Positions 46,014 through 53,113 of a stretch of 64,000 nucleotides of DNA are shown in pieces (within the stretch, counting starts at the first letter, position 1; every line of letters starts with the position of its first letter). The notes under the pieces are model-generated. The model ran no database searches. It was not told the DNA's origin and worked only from the letters and a program-made list of their open reading frames with translations. The DNA comes from Clostridioides difficile (GTDB lineage: Bacteria > Bacillota > Clostridia > Peptostreptococcales > Peptostreptococcaceae): NCBI GenBank assembly GCA_024919175.1, contig CP103804.1, forward strand, positions 3,410,001 through 3,474,000, read 5' to 3'. The translations under genes were made by a program, and so were the position numbers.

Positions 46014-46042
46014 ATTATACACCCATATGCAATTTATGTAAA
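46014..46042 (-). promoter_or_regulatory. Predicted promoter of the XRE/membrane-protein operon
   Basis: Minus strand TTTACA (46042-46037), 17 nt, TATAAT (46019-46014). The -35 lies within the second operator box. Confidence 0.7.
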
Positions 46043-46056
46043 GTTTACTTTCCATA
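46036..46056. promoter_or_regulatory. XRE operator box overlapping the -35 (upstream copy)
   Basis: Exact second copy of the 21-bp box at 45993-46013. Centre-to-centre distance is 43 bp, about four helical turns, so both face the same side of the DNA. Confidence 0.7.
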
Positions 46057-46064
46057 CTTAACAA

Positions 46065-46096
46065 AAAATAACAGACTATCTTTAGTCTGCTATTTT
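46065..46096 (-). terminator. Intrinsic terminator after the AraC gene
   Basis: AAAATAACAGACTA and TAGTCTGCTATTTT form a stem with one mismatch and a 4-nt loop; T-rich on the minus side. Confidence 0.7.
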
Positions 46097-46115
46097 AAAC
46101 TTTCATCTTATTTTT

Positions 46116-46988
46116 CTAGTTTTGATTTTGTTTTCTAATTGGAATCCAAACTTCTACTGTATAATCAGGAGCCTTAATATCACCTTTAGGGTAAAGTTCT
46201 ATATCTGGTAAACTAGCATACTCATACCCAGAGCTTGGTAACCATTCAGTAATAATTCTTTTTTGTAATTCCTGTATAGCAGTAGCATTTGGCATTGGAG
46301 AAACACATTCAAATACTGCCCATGTACCTGATGGTATAAAATATTCATAAGTATTTTCTAAAGTATGCCTATCTGTTGGAGCAGCAATATAATAGTCTAG
46401 GTCCTTTCCATTCGTGCATTCACTGACTCCAAGCAACCCATAAGGTTCATGATTTATTAATTTCAAAAGTTTTTCAATCATTCCACTTTGTATAGATTTA
46501 TCCCATAACTTGGGAACCTTATCAAAACATTCCTCTACAATCATATTCATATGTTCTTTTACTCCAACAATACGAAAACCCTTTTTTTCCACAATACGAT
46601 ATTGCATTTCTACATTTCCCTTTACATAAATAGTTAGGGTTATCCTAGGATATGCTTTTAAAACAACTCCTTTTGCTCTAGCAGCAGATGGAGAAATATT
46701 ATGTATGTTTTGAAAAGCCCTATTAAAGGATGTGGGCGAATCATAACCATATTTATCAGACAGCTCTAAAATTTTGATATTACTATTTTGTAGTTCAAAT
46801 GCTGCCTTAGTCATACGTCTACGTCTAATGTATTCAGATAAAGGTACTTCTGCAATATATGAGAACATTCTTTGAAAATGGAAGGTTGAGCAACATGCAA
46901 TTTTTGCTGCTTCTGCATAATCCACTCCATTTTCAAGATTATCTTCAATGTAAGTAATAGCTTGATTTAATTTATTTATCCATTCCAT
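46116..46988 (-). CDS. AraC-family regulator with GyrI-like effector domain
   Basis: 290 residues. Residues 1-105 hold the two AraC helix-turn-helix motifs (AAKIACCSTFHFQRMFSYIA; ELSDKYGYDSPTSFNRAFQN). Residues about 125-287 are a GyrI-like/SOUL-type ligand domain (RIVEKKGFRIVGVKEHMNMI, GTWAVFECVSPMPNATAIQE, EVWIPIRK). The Rob/SoxS-like architecture suggests control by hydrophobic compounds or drugs; targets are unknown. Confidence 0.9.
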   Translation of the reverse strand: MEWINKLNQAITYIEDNLENGVDYAEAAKIACCSTFHFQRMFSYIAEVPLSEYIRRRRMTKAAFELQNSNIKILELSDKYGYDSPTSFNRAFQNIHNISPSAARAKGVVLKAYPRITLTIYVKGNVEMQYRIVEKKGFRIVGVKEHMNMIVEECFDKVPKLWDKSIQSGMIEKLLKLINHEPYGLLGVSECTNGKDLDYYIAAPTDRHTLENTYEYFIPSGTWAVFECVSPMPNATAIQELQKRIITEWLPSSGYEYASLPDIELYPKGDIKAPDYTVEVWIPIRKQNQN

Positions 46989-47252
46989 TTAACATTCCCT
47001 CCAAGCAAATTATACAGTTTAACAAAATAATATACCTCTCAATCTATGCACAAAATTGTAAGTTTTAAAATACTATTTTAAAAATAGATACCGATTCAGT
47101 TTAAAGTATAACATTTACTTATTTAACTATCAATTTTATATTGGCTTTATATCAAATCCAATAATTTACATTAACAAACCTCTTTTACATACTCTTTTAC
47201 ATAAAATTTATAAACTAATAATTCTAAATTTGAATTATACAATTATACAACA

Positions 47253-47297
47253 AAAGAGTTCAATGACATTATCACATATAATGTTATTGAACTCTTT
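47253..47297 (-). terminator. Intrinsic terminator downstream of the nitroreductase gene
   Basis: AAAGAGTTCAATGACATTAT pairs with ATAATGTTATTGAACTCTTT (one mismatch) across a 5-nt loop. The rest of the 46989-47341 gap is AT-rich with only a short direct repeat TCTTTTACATA near 47184, and no gene. Confidence 0.75.
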
Positions 47298-47341
47298 ATA
47301 GAAATTAATTTAATTAAAGCTAAATTAAATATTAAACTGTT

Positions 47342-48211
47342 TTATATATTACAATATCCAACTATTTTATAATCTTCTGGTACTTTGTAATCTTTATCTG
47401 GACTACCGAAATTCCATTTTAACTCGAACATAGTTGCGCTTATTATTGTTGCAAAATAAAGCATAACTATACCAATATCTATTTTTTCTTCATATAAATT
47501 AGTATGACCATCTTTTCTAACTGCTAAAACTACAACTCCTCCATCAACTATAAATCTCCATGGTTGTCTGTTTAATGTAGATGGAGCTAATCTTGCATAA
47601 TGGAATGCATCAAGAAGTGCTCTCTCTTCTAATATGTTTACATTTGCATTATTTCCCCACTCATCCATATAGACTACTTCTTCTACACCTAAACGAGAAG
47701 AACTATTATCTGAAACAACTTGCATATCAGATTTTGAATAATTCTCACCAGTCTTTGTAGCATTTAGTACTTTAGTATTGCTTGCACTTTCTCCATATCC
47801 AATAGCAATAATTCCTGTTACCTCTTTGTCTGAGTCAATTCCAAGCTTATCTAATACCTTTTTACTATCTTCAAAAGTAACCCAACAAGAACCTATTCCA
47901 AGGTCTGTCACCTTAAAAATTATATTTTCTCCTATGTATCCTGAATTCTCGATATAATTATCTTTTACTTCAGATAGTATTATAATATAACTTGGAGCAT
48001 CTATCATATTTCCTTTATATCCTGCTATTTTATCTAAATTGTCAAAAACTTCACTTCTATTCATTACTCTTATATCAACGTCTATCTCTGGAACTAGTTT
48101 CTTACAAGATTCTGAGTATTTCTTAATCTCATTAAGATACTCTTCTTTAATATCTGTCTTTTTATATTCTCTAACAGACTTTCTATTTAATATGATTGTT
48201 TTATAATTCAT
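47342..48211 (-). CDS. Nitroreductase-family protein, double-domain form
   Basis: 289 residues. The start LNRKSVREYKKTDI carries the FMN-binding Arg pair, and GYIGENIIFKVTDLGIGSCW near 90 is the classic nitroreductase core. A second, diverged half begins near 190 (LLDAFHYARLAPSTLNRQPW, RFIVDGG) and contains another FMN-contact motif. Such proteins reduce nitro groups or quinones with NAD(P)H, or serve as flavin-binding proteins. Stands alone behind a 19-bp palindrome. Confidence 0.85.
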   Translation of the reverse strand: MNYKTIILNRKSVREYKKTDIKEEYLNEIKKYSESCKKLVPEIDVDIRVMNRSEVFDNLDKIAGYKGNMIDAPSYIIILSEVKDNYIENSGYIGENIIFKVTDLGIGSCWVTFEDSKKVLDKLGIDSDKEVTGIIAIGYGESASNTKVLNATKTGENYSKSDMQVVSDNSSSRLGVEEVVYMDEWGNNANVNILEERALLDAFHYARLAPSTLNRQPWRFIVDGGVVVLAVRKDGHTNLYEEKIDIGIVMLYFATIISATMFELKWNFGSPDKDYKVPEDYKIVGYCNI

Positions 48212-48281
48212 AATTTTATCCTCCCCAAACTAGTATATTATTAATTATATACCCATTAATGTGATATTTTACGCATTTACT

Positions 48282-48321
48282 TAATAAATAATAATTACAA
48301 TTTTGTAATTATTATTTATTA
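48282..48321. repeat. 40-bp perfect palindrome (19-bp arms)
   Basis: TAATAAATAATAATTACAA and its exact complement, separated by TT, lie 70 bp upstream of the nitroreductase start. All A/T except one G-C pair per arm. It can form a hairpin or serve as a binding site. Confidence 0.8.
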
Positions 48322-48455
48322 ATAATATACCACTTTTACATTCATAATGACCAGTTGTGCAAAATCCATTGCCAACCTTCAAATAAAAACATATTATAAA
48401 GATAATATAAAATAAACAAACAAATCTTAACAAAAAATTAAACTTTTTTTACACG

Positions 48456-48487
48456 AAAGAAGGCTTCCCGTTGCCTTCTTTATTTTT
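48456..48487 (+). terminator. Plus-strand intrinsic terminator without an obvious gene
   Basis: AAAGAAGGC-TTCCCGTT-GCCTTCTTT followed by ATTTTTT on the plus strand. On the minus side it is followed by CGTGTAAAA, so it is directional. No plus-strand gene precedes it. Confidence 0.65.
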
Positions 48488-48490
48488 TAC

Positions 48491-48537
48491 AAAAAAATAG
48501 ACTGCTTCTAAAATGATTTTACATTTTTGAAACAGCC
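48491..48537 (-). terminator. Intrinsic terminator of the zinc-ribbon transcript
   Basis: On the minus strand GGCTGTTTC pairs with GAAGCAGTC (two G-U pairs, which only work in this orientation) with an inner AAAATG/CATTTT helix, then TATTTTTTTG. It lies after repeat copy 1, so a transcript of the zinc-ribbon gene would carry that hairpin in its 3' UTR. Confidence 0.7.
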
Positions 48538-48544
48538 AAAGTAT

Positions 48545-48690
48545 TTTATAATGACAACTATATTTGAGGATGTGAGGGAGAGTTGTCATTATAAATTTAG
48601 GGTAATTATATTATGTTTTAAGCTAGTTCTTTCTATATTTCTATAATACATTACATATATGAATTTTATATGATATTTGTATAAACGACA
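48545..48690. repeat. Structured intergenic repeat, copy 1
   Basis: 15-bp perfect stem (48545-48559 with 48581-48595) around a 21-nt loop ending TATTTGAGGATGTGAGGGAG, then about 95 nt that align to copy 2 at roughly 85% (shared blocks TAGGGT, TATATTATG, TTTTAAGCTAGT, TATAATACAT, ATATGAATTTTATATGAT). Lies directly 3' of the zinc-ribbon gene. Confidence 0.85.
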
Positions 48691-48715
48691 TATGAAATTA
48701 TATATTTTAATTATA

Positions 48716-48937
48716 TTAAATCTTATTATTACATTTACTACAACAATACTCATATGTCTCTACATTATTTGGAATATTTACAAATACAAACTCTTTACAG
48801 TTGTAACAATACTTTAATATAGATATAGTTCCACAAGTGTAACATTCAAATGTCACACACTCCTCACGCTCTTCTATTACTTCAAATTTTTTACTGTGTT
48901 CACCACACTCTGGGCACTTGTGATTATTTACATTCAT
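48716..48937 (-). CDS. Small double zinc-ribbon protein, 73 aa
   Basis: Four CxxC knuckles: CPEC (8-11), CYTC (near 32-35), CYNC (near 44-47) and CSKC (near 66-69), enough for two zinc ribbons, with a total of about ten cysteines. No enzyme domain. GGAGGAG precedes the ATG. It is flanked on both sides by copies of the structured repeat. Could be a nucleic-acid- or protein-binding adaptor; a cysteine-rich RiPP precursor is possible but less likely because the cysteines are paired as zinc knuckles. Confidence 0.8.
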   Translation of the reverse strand: MNVNNHKCPECGEHSKKFEVIEEREECVTFECYTCGTISILKYCYNCKEFVFVNIPNNVETYEYCCSKCNNKI

Positions 48938-49095
48938 AAATACTCCTCCTTATTAGTATAGTTAAAAACATGTCAAAAACTTAATCAAATGTATTATATA
49001 TTACTTATTATATATTCTATAATAAATCATATTCCTAGATAATAAAACAAATTAAATAAAAAAAAACCATAAATTTTTAATTTATGGATTAATTC

Positions 49096-49245
49096 TTGTA
49101 ATGATAACTCTATTTGAGGATGTGAGGGAGGGTTATCATTACAATAGGGTATTATATTATGGTTTTTAAGCTAGTCTTTCTATACTCTATATAATACATC
49201 TGTTATATGAATTTTATATGATTTTTACATAAATATTTTATGAAG
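49096..49245. repeat. Structured intergenic repeat, copy 2
   Basis: 13-bp stem plus one G-T pair (49096-49109 with 49131-49144) around a 21-nt loop, the last 20 nt identical to copy 1. Two stem pairs differ from copy 1 in both strands (A-T to G-C, C-G to T-A), i.e. compensatory change. It lies between the 33-codon peptide and the zinc-ribbon gene. Confidence 0.85.
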
Positions 49246-49259
49246 TTTAAATTTTTTGA

Positions 49260-49361
49260 CTAATTTTGTCTCTGTAAAAGTTCTCTAAAAATCCATAGCA
49301 TCATAAAAAGCCAGCATTTTAGTAAAACATCATAAAAAAATTTGTTCAATAATCTTAACAA
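49260..49361 (-). CDS. Candidate 33-aa hydrophobic peptide
   Basis: TTG start at 49361, 6 nt after GAGGTGA, a strong ribosome site in an otherwise AT-rich gap. The product begins MLRLLNKFFYDVLLKCWLFM and ends RELLQRQN: a hydrophobic centre rich in Leu, Phe and Trp with charged ends, like a small membrane peptide. It follows the maturase-like gene by 82 nt. It may be that gene's substrate, a membrane regulator, or chance; the ribosome site is the main support. Confidence 0.45.
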   Translation of the reverse strand: MLRLLNKFFYDVLLKCWLFMMLWIFRELLQRQN

Positions 49362-49443
49362 GTTATATCACCTCATTAACGATTATTGACACAAAACTAA
49401 ACAATCAATCTATAAATTATTCCATAAAACTTAATTTCGATAA

Positions 49444-50424
49444 TTATTGATATACAATCTCTAGATTATCAATCTTATTTTGCATCTCTAAGAAAATTTC
49501 CTCAACTGAATTGTCAAATATATTGCCTAAATAAACTCTTTTATCTTTTTGAATGGAATAAGATTTTACACTCCCATCAGAAGAAATGTATACATGGCTC
49601 CATTCTGCACCATATTTTGAAAACCTTTCTCTTATATCTTTAAACCTCATATCTTCTATTTTTATTGCTTTTCCTCTAGCTCCTCTTACTACTGTATGCC
49701 CTCTTTTTATTAAACTAGTTATTTTTATATCTTCTTTTAATTTAATATGTACATTGTCATTCTCTGAATATACATTCCATATTACTTTATGACGATAATT
49801 ATCTAATTCTCTTATTAAACCTCTATCAATAGTAAAACTATCTTTGGTCACTATAATTAAATCAAAATGGTTTAACATATATTGAAATATTTCTTTCATA
49901 TCTTTATTTTTTAAAACATCTTCACCAATAACTTCTATAAACCTACATCCTTTTTCATACATACACTTTAGTAAATTTATAACTTCAGAAAAATATTGAA
50001 CCCTATTGTCATTTCCATCTATCTCTATTGTAAAGTATAAAGGTGTAAGATATACTTTATTTCCTGTTATCTCAAAAACACTTGATAATGTTTGTACCTC
50101 ATCTTCAAAGGTTAAGTACACATCATCATAAAACATAAAAAATTCCATAACTTTATCTCTAATATCAGGAACATTTCTATATCTGTTTGATAATATATCT
50201 AATACATCTTTAGTAGTATTTTTGCCATCACATTCTGCTAGTACAACAACTTGCTTCCAACTTAAACTATCCACACTCCCGATACTTTTTTCATATCCAT
50301 TTGCCTCATTATAAATAGGGCCAATTATAATATTTTCTTTTGGCCACATATGAACTCTAGTCCCATCTTTTAATTTTGGATATTTGTTTTTTATAGACTC
50401 ATAAAATCTACTCATATCATCCAT
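49444..50424 (-). CDS. Cysteine-less radical SAM/SPASM-like protein with PqqD-type RRE
   Basis: 326 residues. Residues 50-108 (LSWKQVVVLAECDGKNTTKD, VLDILSNRYRN) match the PqqD/RRE peptide-recognition pattern. Residues 125-250 follow a radical SAM half-barrel: TPLYFTIEIDGNDN where CxxxCxxC should be, IEVIGEDVLKNKDM where GGEPLLRKD should be, and VTKDSFTIDRGL where TNGTxID should be. Residues 275-320 (HVYISSDGSVKSYS, VYLGNIFDNSVEEIF) match a SPASM domain with its cysteines replaced. Only three cysteines remain (65, 154, 160) and none form a cluster. It should bind a peptide but cannot bind Fe-S. Family assignment is by pattern recognition. Confidence 0.65.
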   Translation of the reverse strand: MDDMSRFYESIKNKYPKLKDGTRVHMWPKENIIIGPIYNEANGYEKSIGSVDSLSWKQVVVLAECDGKNTTKDVLDILSNRYRNVPDIRDKVMEFFMFYDDVYLTFEDEVQTLSSVFEITGNKVYLTPLYFTIEIDGNDNRVQYFSEVINLLKCMYEKGCRFIEVIGEDVLKNKDMKEIFQYMLNHFDLIIVTKDSFTIDRGLIRELDNYRHKVIWNVYSENDNVHIKLKEDIKITSLIKRGHTVVRGARGKAIKIEDMRFKDIRERFSKYGAEWSHVYISSDGSVKSYSIQKDKRVYLGNIFDNSVEEIFLEMQNKIDNLEIVYQ

Positions 50425-50587
50425 GATTTTTAACTACCCCCTATATTTTTAATATTGCATTCTAAAAATAGCATTTTATTTACATTAATTAAATAATTAT
50501 TAAAAATTAATAACTGTATCTATTTAATAGGCCCTTACATCAATTTTATATATATGTCATTGATGGTTATATACACATAAAACCTTA

Positions 50588-51460
50588 TTAATTAGACTTT
50601 AATGTAATTCTTACTACTTCTGGTTTACAATTAAGTCTAACGAGAACTTTTGAACCTCCTAAGCCTTTATTTAAAACCATAGTGCTACTACCTTTTTCAT
50701 ATTTTCCCCAATCATACTTAGGAAAAAATTCTCTATTTGGAGATAGTACACCTCCAATAAAAGGTATTCTTATTATACCGCCATGAACATGACCAGCCAG
50801 AACTAAATCAGCTCCCCATTTTACATATTTTTCAAAGAAGAACGGTGTATGAGCTAAAAGTATATTATACTCATTTTCTTTTATTTTACCTAATTTATCT
50901 TCTACAAAACTGTCACTCAATTCTAACTTTTTATTATTAGCAAAAAAATATGGATAGCATTCTAATGGTATAATTAAACCATATAGATTAATATAACTAT
51001 CTCCCTTATATATTCTTACAGATTCATTTTCCATATTTATTATTTTTTTTGAATACAATTCCTTAAAATAATCCTTATATAGATGTTTGTATTTTTTTAT
51101 TAAAGATTTTTGTTCATGATTTCCAATTATATGGTATACTTCGTATTTTTTTACTAAATTATCAATTAAATCTAATGCAATTTGAAAATTTTTATTTTCT
51201 CCATCAACTAAATCTCCTGTTATAAATATAACATCTGGATTTAATGATTCAATTTTATCTATCAATGTTTTGTTATTGTTTTTATCAAATACCTTATTAT
51301 GTAAATCACTTACTTGAACTATTTTAAAACCATTAAATTCTTTTGGAATTTTTTCATTAAATATGGTATATTCTGTTGTTTCTATATGTTGAGTTTCATA
51401 CTTATACAGAATATATAAGATTGCTAATACTAATACTGTCAATAAAACTTTCATAATCAT
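50588..51460 (-). CDS. YkuE/YaeI-type metallophosphoesterase, membrane-anchored
   Basis: 290 residues. One N-terminal membrane helix (about 3-17), then metal motifs QVSDLHNKVF near 50, FITGDLVDG near 80, IIGNHEQKS near 115, LLAHTPFFF near 200 and AGHVHGGIIRIPF near 222. Related enzymes hydrolyse UDP-diacylglucosamine or other phosphodiesters at the outer membrane face. No partner gene. Confidence 0.9.
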   Translation of the reverse strand: MIMKVLLTVLVLAILYILYKYETQHIETTEYTIFNEKIPKEFNGFKIVQVSDLHNKVFDKNNNKTLIDKIESLNPDVIFITGDLVDGENKNFQIALDLIDNLVKKYEVYHIIGNHEQKSLIKKYKHLYKDYFKELYSKKIINMENESVRIYKGDSYINLYGLIIPLECYPYFFANNKKLELSDSFVEDKLGKIKENEYNILLAHTPFFFEKYVKWGADLVLAGHVHGGIIRIPFIGGVLSPNREFFPKYDWGKYEKGSSTMVLNKGLGGSKVLVRLNCKPEVVRITLKSN

Positions 51461-51572
51461 ATATTCTTCCTCTTTATTATATTTTATTAATATTATTATA
51501 ATGCTTTTATGTTTATTTTAAAACAATAATGTTAGTACATGTATACAAATCTTTTCGACATTACAAAAATAA

Positions 51573-51616
51573 GTTATCCATTTTGAGAACAAATATTTAT
51601 TCTCAAAATGGATAAC
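51573..51616. terminator. Bidirectional intrinsic terminator, 17-bp arms
   Basis: GTTATCCATTTTGAGAA and its exact complement around a 10-nt loop, directly after the XRE-cupin gene. Confidence 0.75.
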
Positions 51617-51623
51617 TATAAAA

Positions 51624-52175
51624 TTATCTATAAACTTCTATATTATGAAATACAGTTCTTCCATTATTTAAATTTTTATATAGATGCTCTAATGTTCCAT
51701 CAAATCTAATTGAATGTCCAGACTCTAAAATATAAGTTTTTCCATCTACATTAAGCTCAAGTTTACCTTCTATTACAAGTACATACTCTTCCAGAACATG
51801 ACTATGTGTAGATGAAACATGAGTACAATTTGCTTCAAGCTCAATTATAAAAAGTTCAAACCTTCTTTGAGGACTAAAAGGATATATTGGATATAACTTC
51901 ATATTGCCATGCTGTTCAATAATAGGTTCTACATCCTCCTTTTTTATAACCTCATAAGTGTTTGTATTTTCACTTAATAGTGTTGTAAAATTTATTTTGA
52001 ATCCAGATGAAATTTTCCATAAGGTGGATACAGTTGGACTTGATTCACCTCTCTCAATCTGTCCCAGCATTGCTTTACTAACTCCTGTCAGCTTTGAAGC
52101 TTTATCCAAACTTATGCCCATATCTTGTCTTAATAACCTTAAATTTTCTCCTACATTAGGAAACTTATTATCCAT
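51624..52175 (-). CDS. XRE-cupin transcriptional regulator
   Basis: 183 residues. N-terminal helix-turn-helix at 10-65 (LRLLRQDMGISLDKASKLTG, VSKAMLGQIERGESSPTVST) and a C-terminal cupin (about 105-180: STHSHVLEEYVLVIEGKLEL, SGHSIRFDGTLEHLYKN). PuuR-like sensors of small molecules. Third gene of the glycyl-radical cluster, starting 21 nt after the activase; it likely controls it through the palindrome at 55523-55538. Confidence 0.92.
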   Translation of the reverse strand: MDNKFPNVGENLRLLRQDMGISLDKASKLTGVSKAMLGQIERGESSPTVSTLWKISSGFKINFTTLLSENTNTYEVIKKEDVEPIIEQHGNMKLYPIYPFSPQRRFELFIIELEANCTHVSSTHSHVLEEYVLVIEGKLELNVDGKTYILESGHSIRFDGTLEHLYKNLNNGRTVFHNIEVYR

Positions 52176-52196
52176 GTTAAAATCCTCCTGATAGCC

Positions 52197-53099
52197 CTAT
52201 TTGTATTCTATGATTTTTACGCCTGTAAGTTCTACTATCTCTTTTAATTTTAACATATGGCTATTACAAATTTCATCAAATTCATACATATAATCTTCAA
52301 GCCCTAATGCTTTATATTTATCAAGTCCAAATTTATGATATGGAAGTAATTCCATCTTTCCACCTAAAACATTTTGTTTTACAAATAATGCAGTATTTCT
52401 TATATTTTCTTCACTATCATTCACTCCAGAAATAATTGGTACTCTTATAACCATAGATTTGTTTAATTTTGAAAGTCTACATATATTTTCTAGTATTACC
52501 TTATTACTTACTCCTGTATATGCTCTGTGAACATTATCATCCATAGATTTTATATCTACAAATATATGGTCTATTTTTTCAAAGACATCCTTGACTTTAT
52601 CCCACTCAAAATATCCACAAGTTTCAATTGCCATGTTTATACCTTTATTATAAAAAACATCAACTAATTCTCTTAAAAAATCAATTTGAAGTGTGGGTTC
52701 TCCTCCAGAAAAAGTTACTCCTCCATTAGACTCAAAGAAAAATATAAAATCTTTTTCAACTTCCTTTATAATCTCTTCAACATTCATTTCTTCAGTCATT
52801 ATGCAAATAGCATCGTTGAGACATGTTTTAACACATTTTCCACACAAATTACACTTATTATTGATTTGCGTTCTATCAAATAATGAACTTATATTTTGAG
52901 GACAAACATCTATACACCTATTACAAGATATACACTTATCCTTCATGACTCCTAGCTTTACTATATTACTCCATGAGTCTGGATTAGAGCACCACTTACA
53001 TTTTAATTTACATCCTTCTAAAAATATAGTGGTTCTTATTCCATCCCCATCATTTACTGAAAAATGTTGCACCTTTACAACTTTACCCTTTTTACTCAT
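52197..53099 (-). CDS. Glycyl-radical enzyme activating enzyme (radical SAM)
   Basis: 300 residues. IFLEGCKLKCKWCSNPDSW near 28 gives CxxxCxxC; a ferredoxin insert follows with CISCNRCIDVCPQNI and CNLCGKCVKTCLNDA (two clusters), then GGVTFSGGEPTLQ near 120. This is the long activase form that installs the glycyl radical on non-PFL enzymes. Its target is the enzyme encoded 14 nt upstream. Confidence 0.95.
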   Translation of the reverse strand: MSKKGKVVKVQHFSVNDGDGIRTTIFLEGCKLKCKWCSNPDSWSNIVKLGVMKDKCISCNRCIDVCPQNISSLFDRTQINNKCNLCGKCVKTCLNDAICIMTEEMNVEEIIKEVEKDFIFFFESNGGVTFSGGEPTLQIDFLRELVDVFYNKGINMAIETCGYFEWDKVKDVFEKIDHIFVDIKSMDDNVHRAYTGVSNKVILENICRLSKLNKSMVIRVPIISGVNDSEENIRNTALFVKQNVLGGKMELLPYHKFGLDKYKALGLEDYMYEFDEICNSHMLKLKEIVELTGVKIIEYK

Positions 53100-53113
53100 A
53101 ATCTACCTCATAA

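Noticed and set aside
48716..48937. Zinc-ribbon protein as the RiPP precursor of the maturase-like protein.
   Set aside because: Its cysteines are arranged as four CxxC zinc knuckles spread through the whole protein, with no leader/core division.
49101..49169. Plus-strand frame in repeat copy 2 (MITLFEDVREGYHYNRVLYY...), with a similar frame in copy 1 (MTTIFEDVRESCHYKFRVII...).
   Set aside because: No ribosome site before either ATG, the frames diverge after the hairpin, and the similarity is explained by the conserved hairpin. Kept as structured repeat, not as coding.
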